A stretch of 64,000 nt of DNA from Motacilla alba alba (Eukaryota > Chordata > Aves > Passeriformes > Motacillidae): contig NC_052027.1 in assembly GCF_015832195.1 (NCBI RefSeq), positions 19,380,688 to 19,444,687 on the forward strand. Reading direction: 5' to 3'. The position numbers and the translations under genes are program-made. The notes below the pieces were generated by a model. That model was not told where the DNA came from, ran no database searches, and saw only the letters and a list, made by a program, of their open reading frames with translations. Positions 23,226 through 34,548 of the stretch are shown piece by piece; within the stretch, counting starts at the first letter, position 1, and every line of letters starts with the position of its first letter.

Positions 23226-24190
23226 AGGGATGGAGAGCAGCCCTGCCAAGAAGGATTTGGGGTGTTGCTAGATGAGAGGCTGGGCATGAGCCAGCCATGT
23301 GCATCCTAAGGAGAGTGCCCAGCAGGTTGAAGGAGGTGATTCCACCCCTCTGCTCTGGTGAGACTCCACCTGGAGTACTGTGGAAGAGGTTTTACAGCCA
23401 CTTCTGTGAGCCTTTGAGAAGTTTGATAAGAGGCTCCATGTCTGCCCCTGAAAGAATTTTCTACCAAGGTCATTCACATAGAAACCATGAAAGAAAGAAG
23501 GATGAATAAGAGACACCTGCAAATGCCTATTCCAATAAGCCCTTTCCTTGTTTCTTGTGACCAATGAGTAAAGTGTAAACTTAAGAGCTTTGTAAGAGTG
23601 CAGAAAAAGCACGCATGCTCAAATAAAATCAGGGTTTGAAGCCTTCTGGAAATGGAGTGTGTTGCTTTGTATTGTCTCCGTCTCTACCACGACAGAGTAC
23701 TGCATCCAGCTCTGGGTCCCCCACAGAGGAAGGCCATGGTCCTGTTGCATCTCGTCCAGAGGAGGGATAAAATGCTCTGAGGGTTGGAGCCCTTCTGCTT
23801 TGGAGACAGGCGGGAGAGCTGGCGGTGTTCAGCCTGGAAGGGAGGAGACTCCAGGGAGACCTGATTGCTGCCTTTCAGTACCTTAAGGGGGCTTGTAAAA
23901 GAGATGGGACAGAATTTTTAGTAGAGCCTTTTGTGACCAGACCAAGGGGGAATGGTTTTAATCTAAAATACAGTCAATTCAGACTAGACAAAAGAAACAC
24001 ATATTTTACACTGCAGGTTTTGAAACGCTGGCACAGGTTGCCCGGAGAAGTGGACATCCATCCCTGCAGACATTCAAGCTCATGATCTGAGCAATGTGAC
24101 CTTGTTAAAGGTGTCCCTGCTCACTGCAGGGCATTGGACTAGATGGCCTTTAAATGTGCCTTCCAACCCAAGCCATTCTGTGCTCCTGTG
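23226..24190 (+). mobile_element. CR1-type LINE 3' fragment, split by a solo LTR
   Basis: Sequence from 'ggagagcagccctgccaaga' through 'cctggaagggaggagactcc' and 'cacaggttgcccggag' to 'ccttccaacccaagccattc' follows the known 3' end of avian CR1 elements. The LINE continues uninterrupted if the insertion at 23379-23694 and one target copy are removed. The reading frame is broken. The 5' boundary is uncertain and may lie a little left. Confidence 0.75.
23379..23694 (+). mobile_element. Solo LTR inserted in CR1, 6-bp target duplication GAGTAC
   Basis: A 316-bp element starts TGTGGAAGAGG and ends CACGACA, flanked on both sides by GAGTAC (23373-23378 and 23695-23700). AAATAAAAT near 23620 is a plausible polyadenylation signal. 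The interrupted CR1 sequence reads continuously across the site. A 6-bp duplication fits alpha- or betaretrovirus-like integrases. Confidence 0.8.
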
Positions 24191-25670
24191 CACCATCAAA
24201 GCGGTGCTGGATTAGTGCTGGGGTGATTATGTGGCACCTGTATTTTGGTAGTTGTGTCATTTAGCCACAAGAGGATTCATGGGCTGGGCAGTGAAGTCTG
24301 CAAATAACAGACCATGTGCTCAAGGAGAAACAGGAGAGGAACACGGCTTCCAGTTCAGATAAATGCCAGCATTTTGCTGCCCTTTCCTTGTTAGGAAAGA
24401 AAGGAATGTCCTGAAGATCCCTTCAGGTGGGTGCATTATTGGCTGTATCAATACTTGTGTTCTGTAAAACAGGTAAGTTGTAACAGCTTCTTGCCCCGTT
24501 TATCACTGGATAAAACCCAAATACTGCATTGCTCCTTGTCTACTTTCTTCCAAGTCAAGGCAAATTTTGCTCATTATTGAGTGGGACGTATTCATCTGTT
24601 CACAAGCAAATTCTTCTTGCCATTCACACAGTGTCAAGATTGCTTTGTTGATTTGCTCTAATCGGACTGTAATCAAGGCCTACCTCTCACTAGAATTAAA
24701 GCTGATGCGTTGGGAGGCACAGCGTTGAGTAATTTGTCCTGGTGTCTGGCACTGCAAAGAGTTGTTCTGTCATTAAATGACATTTGAAGGCAGGTGTAGT
24801 CTACCATGCTTCTGGCATACTAGAAGTGAAAAAACAGCCCCTGAAACAGGATTTAATCCTTTCTTCCTCCTCCTCCCAGGAATTTTAATCTCGGAGGCCT
24901 AAGGTCTTCAGCTGCCTCACAAACATTGTTTTAATTCAGACAGGCATCCATGCATTGAGCCACAAATCAGGACCGTGGTGTGAAGCTTGTTGCAATGTAG
25001 GTTTATAGCACTAAAAATAATAATCCATTCCCAGGTTAAGCCAAGCATTTCCCAAATAACTCTACCTATCCTCAGGGATGTTTCAAAAAGGATCACTGTA
25101 AAAGCTGAGAGTGGGGAGAGAGAGAGTGTCATCAAAATTAAAAATACAGCTTTCTGTGATCTTTATATCCCTATATAAAGAGAGTCAAAATTGTTCCTAT
25201 ATGGAACATTAACTAAGAAGTGAATGACAGATGGTCAAAATAATTTCTTGGGGAACAAAAGAAGCATAAACAAAAATAAGTTTACATGTAGATAATAAGT
25301 AAACCATCACGCTAAGAAAAAAACAGACCTGCCAAAACTAAAACAAATAAGGCTGTTTCACCTGTCTTAATTAAAAAAAAAAAAGACTGAAGAGAATGAG
25401 AGATCCTCAAGACCATTACTATACGCAGGAACTTTCAGGTATTGGGGAAAAAAGGAAGGACACTGTAGTGTGCAATTCACAGAGGTAACCTGGAATTTAT
25501 TGGTGGATTTGTTGCAAAATTTCTGCGAGCAGACTGGAGAAACATTGGGGCTGATCAGACCATGTGTGGGCATTTACAGCAGTCTGAGGGATGTTTCTGG
25601 GACCAACTGCAGGGAAGAAAAGCAGCACACAATTACTGGCACAATCTCTTAGCTGGCTGTAGACTAACTG
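24191..25670. other. Apparently unique spacer, no gene seen
   Basis: The sequence is moderately AT-rich and shows no similarity to any other part of the window. Open frames are short and without recognisable motifs. An A-run near 25370 could be the end of an old retroposed sequence. I see no splice-bounded exons, RNA genes or clear repeats. Confidence 0.4.
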
Positions 25671-25675
25671 ACAGT

Positions 25676-26042
25676 CTGTCCCCTGGGGCTGGGCGAGCTG
25701 TCACGGGCCAGGGAGGGCCAGGGCTGGCAGTGGCTGCTCAGGGATGGCTTTGGCCCGTGTCCCTCGAAGCAGCGACTGCCCAAGCAGCTGCGCTGCCCCC
25801 GGGCTCTCCTGCCGGCCTGCTGGGCTTTGCTGGGTGGCACAGCCTGTGCCAAGGGGCGGCAAGGTGCCTGCAGGCCCCAGCTCTGGGGGAAACAGAGAAC
25901 GTCCTGCCCGTATGCACCGTGCTGCCAGCTCAGCAGGGCAGCACAGCACGGGCTCACGCTCCCCATGGCTCCCACAGATACAGCTGGCCCCACGAGATGT
26001 GTTCCCCATTCCCAGAAGGGCCCTTGGAAGCGTTTGCTGTAG
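25676..26042 (+). pseudogene. Dead d3-TM intron and TM-exon fragment in the central spacer
   Basis: Bases 25676-25977 match the 3' half of the d3-TM intron of gene D in plus orientation, ending CCCACAG. The following TM exon (from 25978) carries many substitutions and a TAG at 26040-26042, before the membrane segment. It is a partial, non-functional copy. Confidence 0.65.
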
Positions 26043-26149
26043 GGGAACACTCTTTTTGCTTGTGATAAAGCAAGTTTGGCCTTCTATTTCTGCCAGGAAA
26101 GGATTTGGAAGTGATTTGGAACTGAAGCTTCACTGAGAGCTTCCCTTTT

Positions 26150-26772
26150 GCAGTGCATGTTTTTGATTGTAATTCTGTACTAGTAGTCAGTTTTATAACC
26201 CCCCTTATTTTGCATTGTTAGAGCATATTTTACTACCAATGGGTTGCTCCTTTCCACCTGTGTTGTTGGTTTTGCCCTAGTTGTCCATCTCCCCAAAAAC
26301 CTGCCCTTTTGTTCCCTGTTCCTCCTGCCATTGAATGTCAATCCCTCCCCAAGCCTGCCCCTTTCTCTAGAAGCGTCCCTATCAATTTTGTATCCTTCAA
26401 AGCCCCATTGGTTTGTTTAAGTTGTTCTCCTCTCCTGTAATCCCCTATTGGTTTAAACTTTGTATTCTCTCCCTTGTGGTCCACCCTTAGCTTCTCCCAC
26501 TTGGCTAAAGATTGTGTCCTGCCCTGCCACCTCCCCAGTTTACAAGTGGGTCTATGCCTTCCATTCAGTGTCTTTCTGTCCCTGATTCTCTGGGGAGTAA
26601 ACACATTGGGCAGACATACAGGAAGATCTCTCCCTGTTCCTAGTCCCTACCCTCGGCACAGCCGTACCTCCAATGCAGTCCACCTGTGCTGTAAAGCAGC
26701 AGTGCCCTACAGCCACAGCCCAGATTCGACAGTTTTCTGGGGTCGGCTCACTCTCGCTGTCGGTGTCGGCAG
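26150..26772 (+). mobile_element. Candidate LTR, boundaries uncertain
   Basis: Several CCATTGG/CTATTGG (CCAAT-type) motifs lie in the middle of the block (near 26405 and 26445). The block ends CTCTCGCTGTCGGTGTCGGCA, an end typical of retroviral LTRs. It separates the dead TM exon on the left from tail-2 flank sequence on the right (from about 26815). No target duplication was found, so the call is tentative. Confidence 0.35.
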
Positions 26773-26814
26773 CTAGTCAGGCTGAAGAAATCCAGCACCA
26801 CAGCACTTCCCGAA

Positions 26815-27300
26815 TCAGCTCTACTGTTGCACAAAAGAGATGGAGCCATCACCCCAGTGTCCAGGGGGTAGCACCAGCAGAGCCCACCCGGCAGCAGCAC
26901 TGGCTGAGCTCCATGGCCAGGAGCAGCCGTGGATGCCCACGGTGTGGGCGGGCAGGAGCCCAGCTGGGGCTGCCGTGACCAGCGGCGGGGCCCCGAGGGC
27001 CTGGGGGAGCCCATGCTGAGCGTCCCTGGGCTGAGGGCACATTTCCCTCTGTGGCATCATCTGGGCCTGGACCTCCTCCAGTGGCATGTCCAGGAAAAGA
27101 GGGAAGCCATCTTTAAGTGCTTGCCTTGAGAACAATGGAATGAGGCTGGACTCTGAGGAAAGTCCTTAGTAGCCCAAGGGATGAGCTCCGAGCCCCACAG
27201 AGCCTGGGCCTGGGGCAGCCCCGGATCTCTTAGGAGCAGAGTGGGGATTTGCCCCCCGGGCCTCATCTGCTCACCCAGGGACACATGGTGAACACACACA
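26815..27300 (+). repeat. Duplicated flank of the second tail exon; empty site for the 58-kb provirus
   Basis: Sequence from 'agatggagccatcaccccag' onward duplicates 33400-33600 and 58035-58250. At 27073-27078 the CTCCTC that flanks the provirus at 58253-63364 is present once and uninterrupted, followed by 'cagtggcatg' as at 63371. This copy therefore preserves the pre-integration site. Confidence 0.7.
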
Positions 27301-27336
27301 CAGAAGATGGCTCAGCCCTGGTGCTGCTCCCCGAGT

Positions 27337-27590
27337 GTTATGTTTGGGTCCCTGTAAAGGCATGCAGGGGGCTTGGGGTCACCTCTGTGCTGTGCAGGGG
27401 ACTGGGGACAGCCAGAAGTTGTACAGGGAATTTGATGTATGTCCAAAGGTGTGCAGGGGCTGAGGGACACCTGTAAATTGAGCAGGGGTTGGGGGTCTCT
27501 TGGGAGGCACACAGGCTATCATATTTTAGGGTGGCTGAGGAGACCCGTAGGATGTGCAGTGGGTTTGGGTGTCCCCTAAAGCATGCAGCT
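27337..27590 (+). repeat. Degenerate ~30-bp minisatellite upstream of gene C
   Basis: About eight imperfect units follow each other, each ending in a variant of 'tgcagggg' (for example 'cttggggtcacctctgtgctg' followed by 'tgcagggga'). The block recurs nearly unchanged at 63629-63870. Confidence 0.65.
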
Positions 27591-27929
27591 ACCCTGATGG
27601 CCTGTGTTGCATTATTTTTGTAAGCTGTGGCATCAAGTCCTTCACTTTTTAAATACGGGCCAAGGCCAGCACAGCGCACAGCAGGGACTCGGTGGCAGCG
27701 TGGCAGGCCTGCTGCTGCCTGCAAGAGTGGGGACCACCAAGGTGAGTTGAATTTTGGACTTGACATTGCCGTTGCATGTAGAACCATGAAAAGTCTCACT
27801 TGTGCAATATCATGGAACTCACTTCCTGTGAAAAAAATCCAGATTGCACATAGCTACTGGGAGGGACATACTCTCCTCGCTGGAAGGGCACCTCCTGAGA
27901 TCCATTGCCACAAAATCCTGCCCCAGCCA

Positions 27930-28162
27930 CGAGGTCACAGCAGGCTCACAGGTCACAGCAGGCTGAGGTCACAGCAGGCTCTGAGGTCACAGAGGTCCCA
28001 GAGCCCCGTGGCTGCACAGCACCACAACGACCGAGCAGTCAGTCCTTGAGCACAACTGTTGCGGCAGCAGCGGCGGTGGCAGCAGCGGTGCTGACATTGG
28101 GACAGAGGTGTCAGGACAACGGTGGCAGCAAGAGCTGCGGGACTGGCCCAGGGCAAGGCACC
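27930..28162 (+). promoter_or_regulatory. 5' flank of gene C with four AGGTCA half-sites
   Basis: AGGTCA occurs at 27932-27937, 27950-27955, 27966-27971 and 27984-27989, at spacings of 18, 16 and 18 bp in the same orientation, with a fifth degenerate copy (AGGTCC) at 27993. A GC-rich CAG/CGG-repeat stretch and the ATG context GGCACCATGG at 28163 follow. No TATA box is evident. Direct repeats of this hexamer are the core of nuclear-receptor sites, but these spacings are wider than the classical 1-5 bp. Confidence 0.45.
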
Positions 28163-31100
28163 ATGGCCCTTGCTCTGCGCCTCTTCCTCCTGCTCCTCCT
28201 GGTCGTGGCCCTGCCTGCCAGGGCGGCCCAGGCTGCTCCGCTGCAAGCGCGGGGAGCAGGTGAGCCGGCAGCCTGGCTGCCCTTGCCCGGGACAGCGCTC
28301 CCTGCTCCCTGGCAAGCGCTGGGCATGGCTTACCCCAGGGCTTTAGGGAGGCTTTCCTCTGGGGCAGGGAGAGAGCCCCCACAGGCCCTGGGCTGCTCCA
28401 GCCACCCCTCCAGGGATGTGTCACAGGGCCTGCAGAGAGGCTGGAGAGTGACCAGGAGGCAGCCCTGAGCTCCCCAGGCCCCTGTGCAGCTTTGGCCATG
28501 GCCATTGACATCTGGCTCCCAAGGCCTTACCTGACTCCCTTGCAGTGCCCAGCTCCCAAAGGCAGAAGGGCATCCCAGCATACCCTGGAAATGGTTCTGA
28601 TCTGTGCTCTCTTCTAGATGAGCACAGGAAGGCTTCTCCAGCAGCTTGGCTCCATGAAGATTTCCAGCCTCTTAAGCTTCCTGCAGGTAGGTTGCCAATG
28701 TTCCTACAAGAATAGTCATTGACAACTTGGCAGGAAGCAGGTGACAGAAGCTTCTGTGGCTGTTGAGTTACAGGTGTGTCTGCAGGGAAGACTTTCCAGG
28801 CTCCTCTCCTGGTTGCTGCTCACAAGCGCGGCTCCCATCGCACGGGTGAGTAGCGTGTCCCTGCTGACTCCACAGGCTGAGCCCTGCTTTTGTGGGATCC
28901 ATCCCTGGGGAAAATGCAAATACTTCTCTTGAGGTCCTCCAAGAGGGAGGAACAAGTCTAGAGGAGACAGTAAGTCCCTAGAGGCTTCCAAACACATGGA
29001 GAAGAAGTTGAGTGATCAGGAGAGATGCTGTGGTGGGTGCATTTCCCTCAGCCTTGTCCCGGGACTCAGCAGCCGGGGGCTTTGGCTGCACATCTGGACA
29101 CGCCGTGCCCGGCACAGCGGGAAGGGATCCGTGGCAGCCTGGCTGCCCCGCTGCTGCTTTCATGGCCTGCAGGGCTGTTTCCCAGCCTGGCCTGGCTGCA
29201 GCTTCTGGCCAGCCCCTGCAGGAAGGCATTTGGCATCAGCTGACAGGCAGCTCAAACTGCACCATGGGCAACTCTGTGATGCCCTGCAATTTCCCAGTCT
29301 ATGAGCATATCTGGAGGGGCAGGTCTTTGGTGGAGGGAGTGCCCTGGAGCGGCCCAAATAACCTGATCTTTCTCCTAACTCTTATCCATTATTTAGACAA
29401 GCACAGCCTCCTGAAGCTGCCACCTTCCCATTGGGGAACAGCCCCACCTGATGCAGCTGTCCCTTTTCCTTTCTGCAGAGATGGAAGGAGAGGCTGTGCT
29501 GAAGGCTGAGTTTCCCAGAGGAAGCAGTGGCTCATTGGCAGCCTCTGCTGCAGGAAGGGAGGCCATGCCAGGCACAGTCACAGGAGGTAATTGCTGTGCC
29601 TCTGGGCCTGAGTCCGGCTGAGGCTTGAGCTGCCCTCTCTGCTGCCTGCCAGTCCTGGCACACAGCATCACCTGAGCCCCCTGCAGTGCTCGGTTCCCTA
29701 CAGAAGGGGATCCCAGCACACCATGGAACGGCTCCCATCTGGGCTCCTTTCTAGACTGGGATCGTGACTTGCATCATTTGGAAACGCTGGTAAAGCACGG
29801 TTTAAGGATCTTAGAGCTTGGTGAAGGTACGTTATCAGCCACCATTTCCTAACCGAGTAATCATTGTCCAAGTGGAATCATTGTCCAGAGCAACATTCCT
29901 GCGTCTTTTCCCTTAAGATCCTCTGAAATTTGAGGGATTCTGGAAATCCAGGCCTCCAAACTTCTACTCTTGTACCCCACAGTGTTCCCACAGGATGGCT
30001 GTCAGTGGGAGGAAGGAGCATTTAGCTGTCCGTCTCCCTCCCGTGTGCAATGCCAGTGTGTCCTTCCGTGTGCTCTATGCAGCCAGGCAGAAGAGCAGAG
30101 AGGGAAGGGGCCGGGCCCAGGGCTGTGCCCCGGGGCTGTGCCCCGGGGCTGTGCCATTCACAGCTCCTTTGCTGGCCCAGGGAGCCTGAGCTGCTGCCAC
30201 TGCCACTGCCAAGGCCTGGCCCTGCCTGGGGCTGGCTTTAGAGCTGCTGGCAGCTCCAGGGAGTCCTTTCTCCCGGGACTGCCCCGCAAGGGGCTCCTTC
30301 CATCCCAGTGTGGGGCCACTGCAGGCACGAGGTCCCCCTGCCCCTGCTCCGGAGTGGAAGGCAGAGCTGAGCAAGTGCCTTGGAGGGCACCAATCACCCA
30401 GGTGCACTCACTGCCACTGGGGCCTGAAGGAGAATCTTCAGCAGTGTCACAGGAGCTCTTCTGTCCCGCCTTTCTTTGCAGATGAACCTGATGATGACGG
30501 TGATCCTGATGATGAAGATGATCCTGTTGATGAAGTTGATCTGGATTCCCAGCCCATATCCATTACTGAGCCTCTGGGAGATGCTGAGAGTAGGTCAAGG
30601 CCTTTCCCCCTGGGAGAGCTGCCAGCTCAGAGCCCAAAGCTTGGCCAGGGGGGCATCGCTGCAGGTGCCAGGAGAGAGCCATGCACGTGTGTGCCCTCGC
30701 CCTGCAAGATCGCCTCACTGCTCCTGCGGCTCAGTGGCGCCCGTGCAGATGAGCAGAGATGACAGAAGCTTCTGTGGCTGTTGAGTTGCAGGTGTGTCTG
30801 CAGGGAGGACTTTCCCAGGTCCTTTGGTGGATGTTGCACGCAAGCCCAGCTCCCATCGCAGGGGTGAGTAGTGTGTCCCTGCTGACCCCACCGGCTGAGC
30901 CCTGCTTTTGTGGGACCCATTCCTGGGAAATGAAACTTTTTCTCTTAAGCTCCCCTGAGAAGGAAGAACAAACCAATAGGAGCTAGTAAGTCCCTGGCGG
31001 AATCCAAACATCCGGAACAAAAACGGAGTGATGTGGACAGCCAGCGTGGTGGGTGAATTTCCTTTAGCCTTGTCCCGGGACTCAGCAGCCGGGGGCTTTG

Positions 31101-32568
31101 GCTGCACATCTGGACACGCCGTGCCTGGCACAGCGGGAAGGGATCCATGGCAGCCTGGCTGCCCCGCTGCTGCTCTCACGGCCTGCAGGGCTGTTTCCCA
31201 GCCTGGCCTGGCTGCAGCTTCTGGCCAGCCTCTGCAGGAAGGCATTTGGCATCAGCTGACAGGCAGCCCAAACTGCACCACGGGCCTGAGAAGCCCTGCA
31301 ATTTCCTGGTCTCTGGGCAGATGCAGAGAGACAGCTGTTTGCAGGAGGGAGGGCCCTGGAGCAGCTCCAAAACCCTGGGCATTTCCCTTGTCCTTATCCA
31401 TGTCTTTGGCAAGTATTGTCTGGAGTAGAATTGCACAGCACAGAGGAATTATGGCATGCTGGCTCAGGGCTTCAGGTACTCAGCAGTCCTGTGCCAAGGG
31501 GCAGCAAGGCGCCTGCAGGCCCCAGCTCTGGGGGAAACAGGGAGCGAGAACATCTCGGCCGTATCCACCGTGCTGCCAGCTCCGCAGCACAGCACAGCAC
31601 GGGCTCACGCTCCCCACTGCTCCCACAGGTGCAGCCGCCACCTCAACAGGTGCTGACAACATCGGGGAAAGCAGGAGAAGAGTTTTCTGCTGGGGAACAC
31701 CTTGTTTGATTAAGCTGATGGCCCTTGTGGCTGGTGCAGCACTGTGTCTGATGATTTGCTATGCAGGGATCTGGTATTGCTGGAAGAGAAAATGGTGAGA
31801 GTTTTGTAATTCTCTACTTCAAACAGCTTCCTTTAAAGGCCGCTCATAGTCAGGGAACATTCCCTGTGAGTCTGCTGTGGAGTTGCGGCTCGTCCATGGG
31901 TCTCCAAGTAACTCTGCCGAGGGTTCTGCCGCTGCCCTGTGCTTTCATTGGCCTCCTAATTGCTGGGCCTTGTCCTGGGGGCCCCGCTGGGGCTGCAGCC
32001 AGTGCTGGCTCCCACTGAGGCTGCCTGGCCAAGAGCAGCCCCAGGGGCACAGGGCAGAGGCAAAGCAAGGCGGGGAGGAGAAAGAGCAGGGAGGAGATTG
32101 CCCCTGAGAGGCAGAGGCGCTCCGGGGCCCGCTCCTGGCCAGGGAGCCTGCCCAGAGCCGTCCCCTGCTCGCCGGGGCCTTGAGGGGCAGCTGTCCAGCT
32201 GGGCCAAGCTGGGCCAGCAGCTCCAGCCAGGCTGGGGAGCCTTGCCAGCTCTGGGCCCTGCAGAGAGGCTGCAGGAGGCTCCCTGTGTGCCACTGGCTGC
32301 TGGGGCCTCAGCCACCTCTTCTCTTCACAGGAGCGCCTCTGTGACTTCACAGGACCGGCCAAAGAACTCAGGCAGGGAGAAGTGGACCTCTCATCTTACT
32401 TCTCTATGGCAGTGTCCCTTGTCCCTGCCACGGCTGCATTACCAGTTTATTGTTGGGGACATGCTGTTGCCACCACCACCCAGAGCAGGAGCCTCTGTCC
32501 CCGAAGGTGCTGGCCCTGGTGTCCAGCCAGGCCAGGAAGTGCAGCCCTCCTGCCAGGGAAAGGCCTGA
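28163..32568 (+). CDS. Gene C: short-form cassette-exon surface protein (331 aa), complete
   Basis: Exons: signal 28163-28259, a 28618-28686, c 28964-29032, d 29479-29586, a 29755-29826, b 30482-30589, c 30980-31048, TM 31629-31794, tail 32331-32568. All are open with phase-1 junctions, and TM-tail is phase 2. Compared with D it lacks the first cassette and the last d exon. Residues 1-22 are a signal peptide. The b exon (139-174) is 12 codons longer than elsewhere through an Asp/Glu repeat (DEPDDDGDPDDEDDP). The TM exon is diverged (membrane segment about 216-245 with GAALCLMICYAG) and ends KRKW. The tail holds LHYQFI at 288-293, an ITIM-like pattern. No ERV fragment is present, because that intron belongs to the missing cassette. 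Function is unknown. Confidence 0.75.
29033..29290 (+). repeat. Strongly conserved intron block after the c exon
   Basis: A block of about 230 bp runs from 'gactcagcagccgggggc' to 'gcatcagctgacaggcag'. It follows every c exon: C also at about 31049-31290, D at 42881-43120 and 44538-44780, and on the minus strand A at about 4130-4372 and 2490-2716, B at about 19770-20000 and 18120-18344. Copies differ at only a few positions, less than neighbouring exons do. All three sense frames are open over much of it, which is probably compositional. Its role is unknown. Confidence 0.6.
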
Positions 32569-32879
32569 GTCCAGCAGCATCTTTGGGCATGAGCTCTGGT
32601 GTCTGTGTGCTGCCACCAGCACTGGCACTGGCAGAGCTGCTTGTCTGGGCAGAGCCTGGGTTGAGCAGGCAGCAGCCAGGCATGGGGCTCCTGAGAAAAA
32701 GCAACCTCATTTTGTCTTCACTTACCATTTTTACACACCAGAATTTTTTTTGAAATATTTAGAAATATTTTTGATAGAAAAATGTCCCCAGCTACATCTT
32801 CCATATTTCCATAGTAGTTTAGGCTTTTTCAAAGTAGTTTTAGAAATCTGAAAACGTTAGAACACTTTTACTCTTGTAG

Positions 32880-32892
32880 AATAAAAAATAAA
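32880..32892 (+). terminator. Candidate polyadenylation signals of gene C
   Basis: Two AATAAA hexamers (32880-32885 and 32887-32892) lie about 315 bases after the stop codon in the AT-rich module that follows tail exons. They mark the likely 3' end of the proximal transcript. Confidence 0.5.
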
Positions 32893-33162
32893 ACTGCATT
32901 TAATTGTAATCTTTACTCTAAGAAGAACTAAGTCATCACAAGACACCCAGCACACTGGAGAGGCTCTTTTCCCACTGGAGATTTGTACCTAGGGACAAGA
33001 ACCAACTCAAAACCTTTTCCCCAATATTTTCCGGGATTTCTGACAAGCTCACCTCTCAGTCTTCAGAGGCAAACTTTGAGCACAGCGGGAATCTCCTGCT
33101 GTGCAGGAGGGTCTGTGTGTGCCAGCTGCAGCTGGGGCCTCAGCAAGCTCCTGTCTCAACAG

Positions 33163-33277
33163 GTGTCCGTCTGCAGCTTCACAGGAAGGGCCAAACACCT
33201 CAGTCTGGGACACCTGTAGCAGGCTGTTCCCGTCGCCGTGCCCATGCCCGATGTCCCTGTCACAGCTGCTTTACTAG
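33163..33277 (+). pseudogene. Second tail exon downstream of gene C, stopped early
   Basis: The acceptor CTCAACAG and the exon start match the second tail exon of B (13833-13560). Here a TAG at 33275-33277 replaces the Gln codon of the LLYQLG motif, ending the frame after 37 codons. If used, it would give a short tail without the Tyr-motif context. Confidence 0.5.
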
Positions 33278-34398
33278 CTTGGTGCTGTGCAGATGCTGCC
33301 ACCACCCAACCAAGGTCCTCTCCCCCTGAAGGCTCTGGCCCTGCTCTCTGGCCCTACTGAAGGTGGGCAGGGTTTGGCCAAGCTCTTCTGTTGCAATAAA
33401 GAGATGGAGATGTCACCCCAGTGTCCAGGGGGGTAGCACCAGCAGAGCCCACCCGGCAGCAGCACTGGCTGAGCTCCATGCCCTGGAGCAGCCGTGGATG
33501 CCCACGGTGTGGGCTGGCAGGAGCCAGGCAGGGGCTGCCGTGACCAGCGGCGAGGCCACGAAGGGCTGGGGGAGCCCATGGGGCAGGCAGCAGCATGGGG
33601 CTCCTGAAAAAAAGTGACCCTATTTTGTTTTTTTTTTTTAAGTTTTAGAAATTAAGAAATTTTAGAAATATTTCAAAACATATTTTCTGTATCGAGACAT
33701 CCTCAATTATTTCTTACCAAATACTATAGTAGTTAAGGATTTTTCAAAGTAGTTTTAGATTCCTGAAAATGCAACCCTATTTTGTCTTCATTTTTCATTT
33801 TTAGACATATTTAGAAATATTTTTGTAGTAAGAAATCCCCAGATGTTTCTTCCCTGTTTCCACAATACCTCTATCTTTGTGAAAGTGGTTTTACATCCTG
33901 GAAATTTTTTTCCACTTATAGAATAAAAAATAAAATTGCATTTCAGCAATAATCTTTACTCTGGGAAGAACTAAGACACCCTCAGACACCCAGGCTGCTG
34001 CAGAGGCCCTTTTCCTACTGCAGATTTGTACCTAGTCACAACCAAATTACATAAAGCATTTTCCCAGATATTTCCTGGTGTTTTTGACATGCTCGCCACT
34101 TAGTCTTCTCAGGCAAACTTTGAGTAGAGTGGGAAGCTCTTCAAGTTACCATCTTTGTTTGCTTCTGGAGGAACTGCCTCAGTTCTAGAGCAGGGGCTTC
34201 TCTCAGCTTCCTGCGTCCCCCGGGCTCTCCTGCCGGCCTGCTGGGCTTTGCTGGGTGGCACAGCCTGTGCCAAGGGGCGGCAAGGTGCCTGCAGGCCCCA
34301 GCTCTGGGGGAAACAGAGAACGTCCTGCCCGTATGCACCGTGCTGCCAGCTCAGCAGGGCAGCACGGCACGGGCTCACGCTCCCCATGGCTCCCACAG

Positions 34399-34532
34399 AT
34401 GCAGCCGGCCCCACAACACGTGTTCCCCATTCCCAGAAGGGAACTGGTTTCTGTCGGGGAACACTCTGCTGGCTAGAGCTAATGACAAGCCTGGCTTTTC
34501 TATGGCATGCATTGATGGGGGGACCTCTGTAA
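34399..34532 (+). pseudogene. Dead transmembrane-exon copy (right spacer)
   Basis: This is the mirror of 12465-12598: a proper CCCACAG acceptor and 5' coding part, a degraded membrane region, a stop, and no donor. The intron remnant 34215-34398 precedes it. Both copies have the same length and the same stop, so the damage predates the inversion or has been homogenised. Confidence 0.6.
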
Positions 34533-34548
34533 GGCTGGCCGATGACTG

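Noticed and set aside
25370..25385. A-run as the tail of a processed gene copy
   Set aside because: No recognisable coding or UTR sequence precedes it on the matching strand, and no target duplication was seen.
27337..27590. Possible CRISPR-like repeat array
   Set aside because: The units are contiguous and degenerate with no unique spacers, and the context is vertebrate; it is a minisatellite.
30980..31048. First reading of the gene C c-exon starting after CTAG at 30987, which gives a phase error
   Set aside because: Alignment with D places the acceptor at AATAG (30979). With that start the exon is 69 nt and in phase. The same correction rescued the exon at 28964-29032 from an apparent stop.
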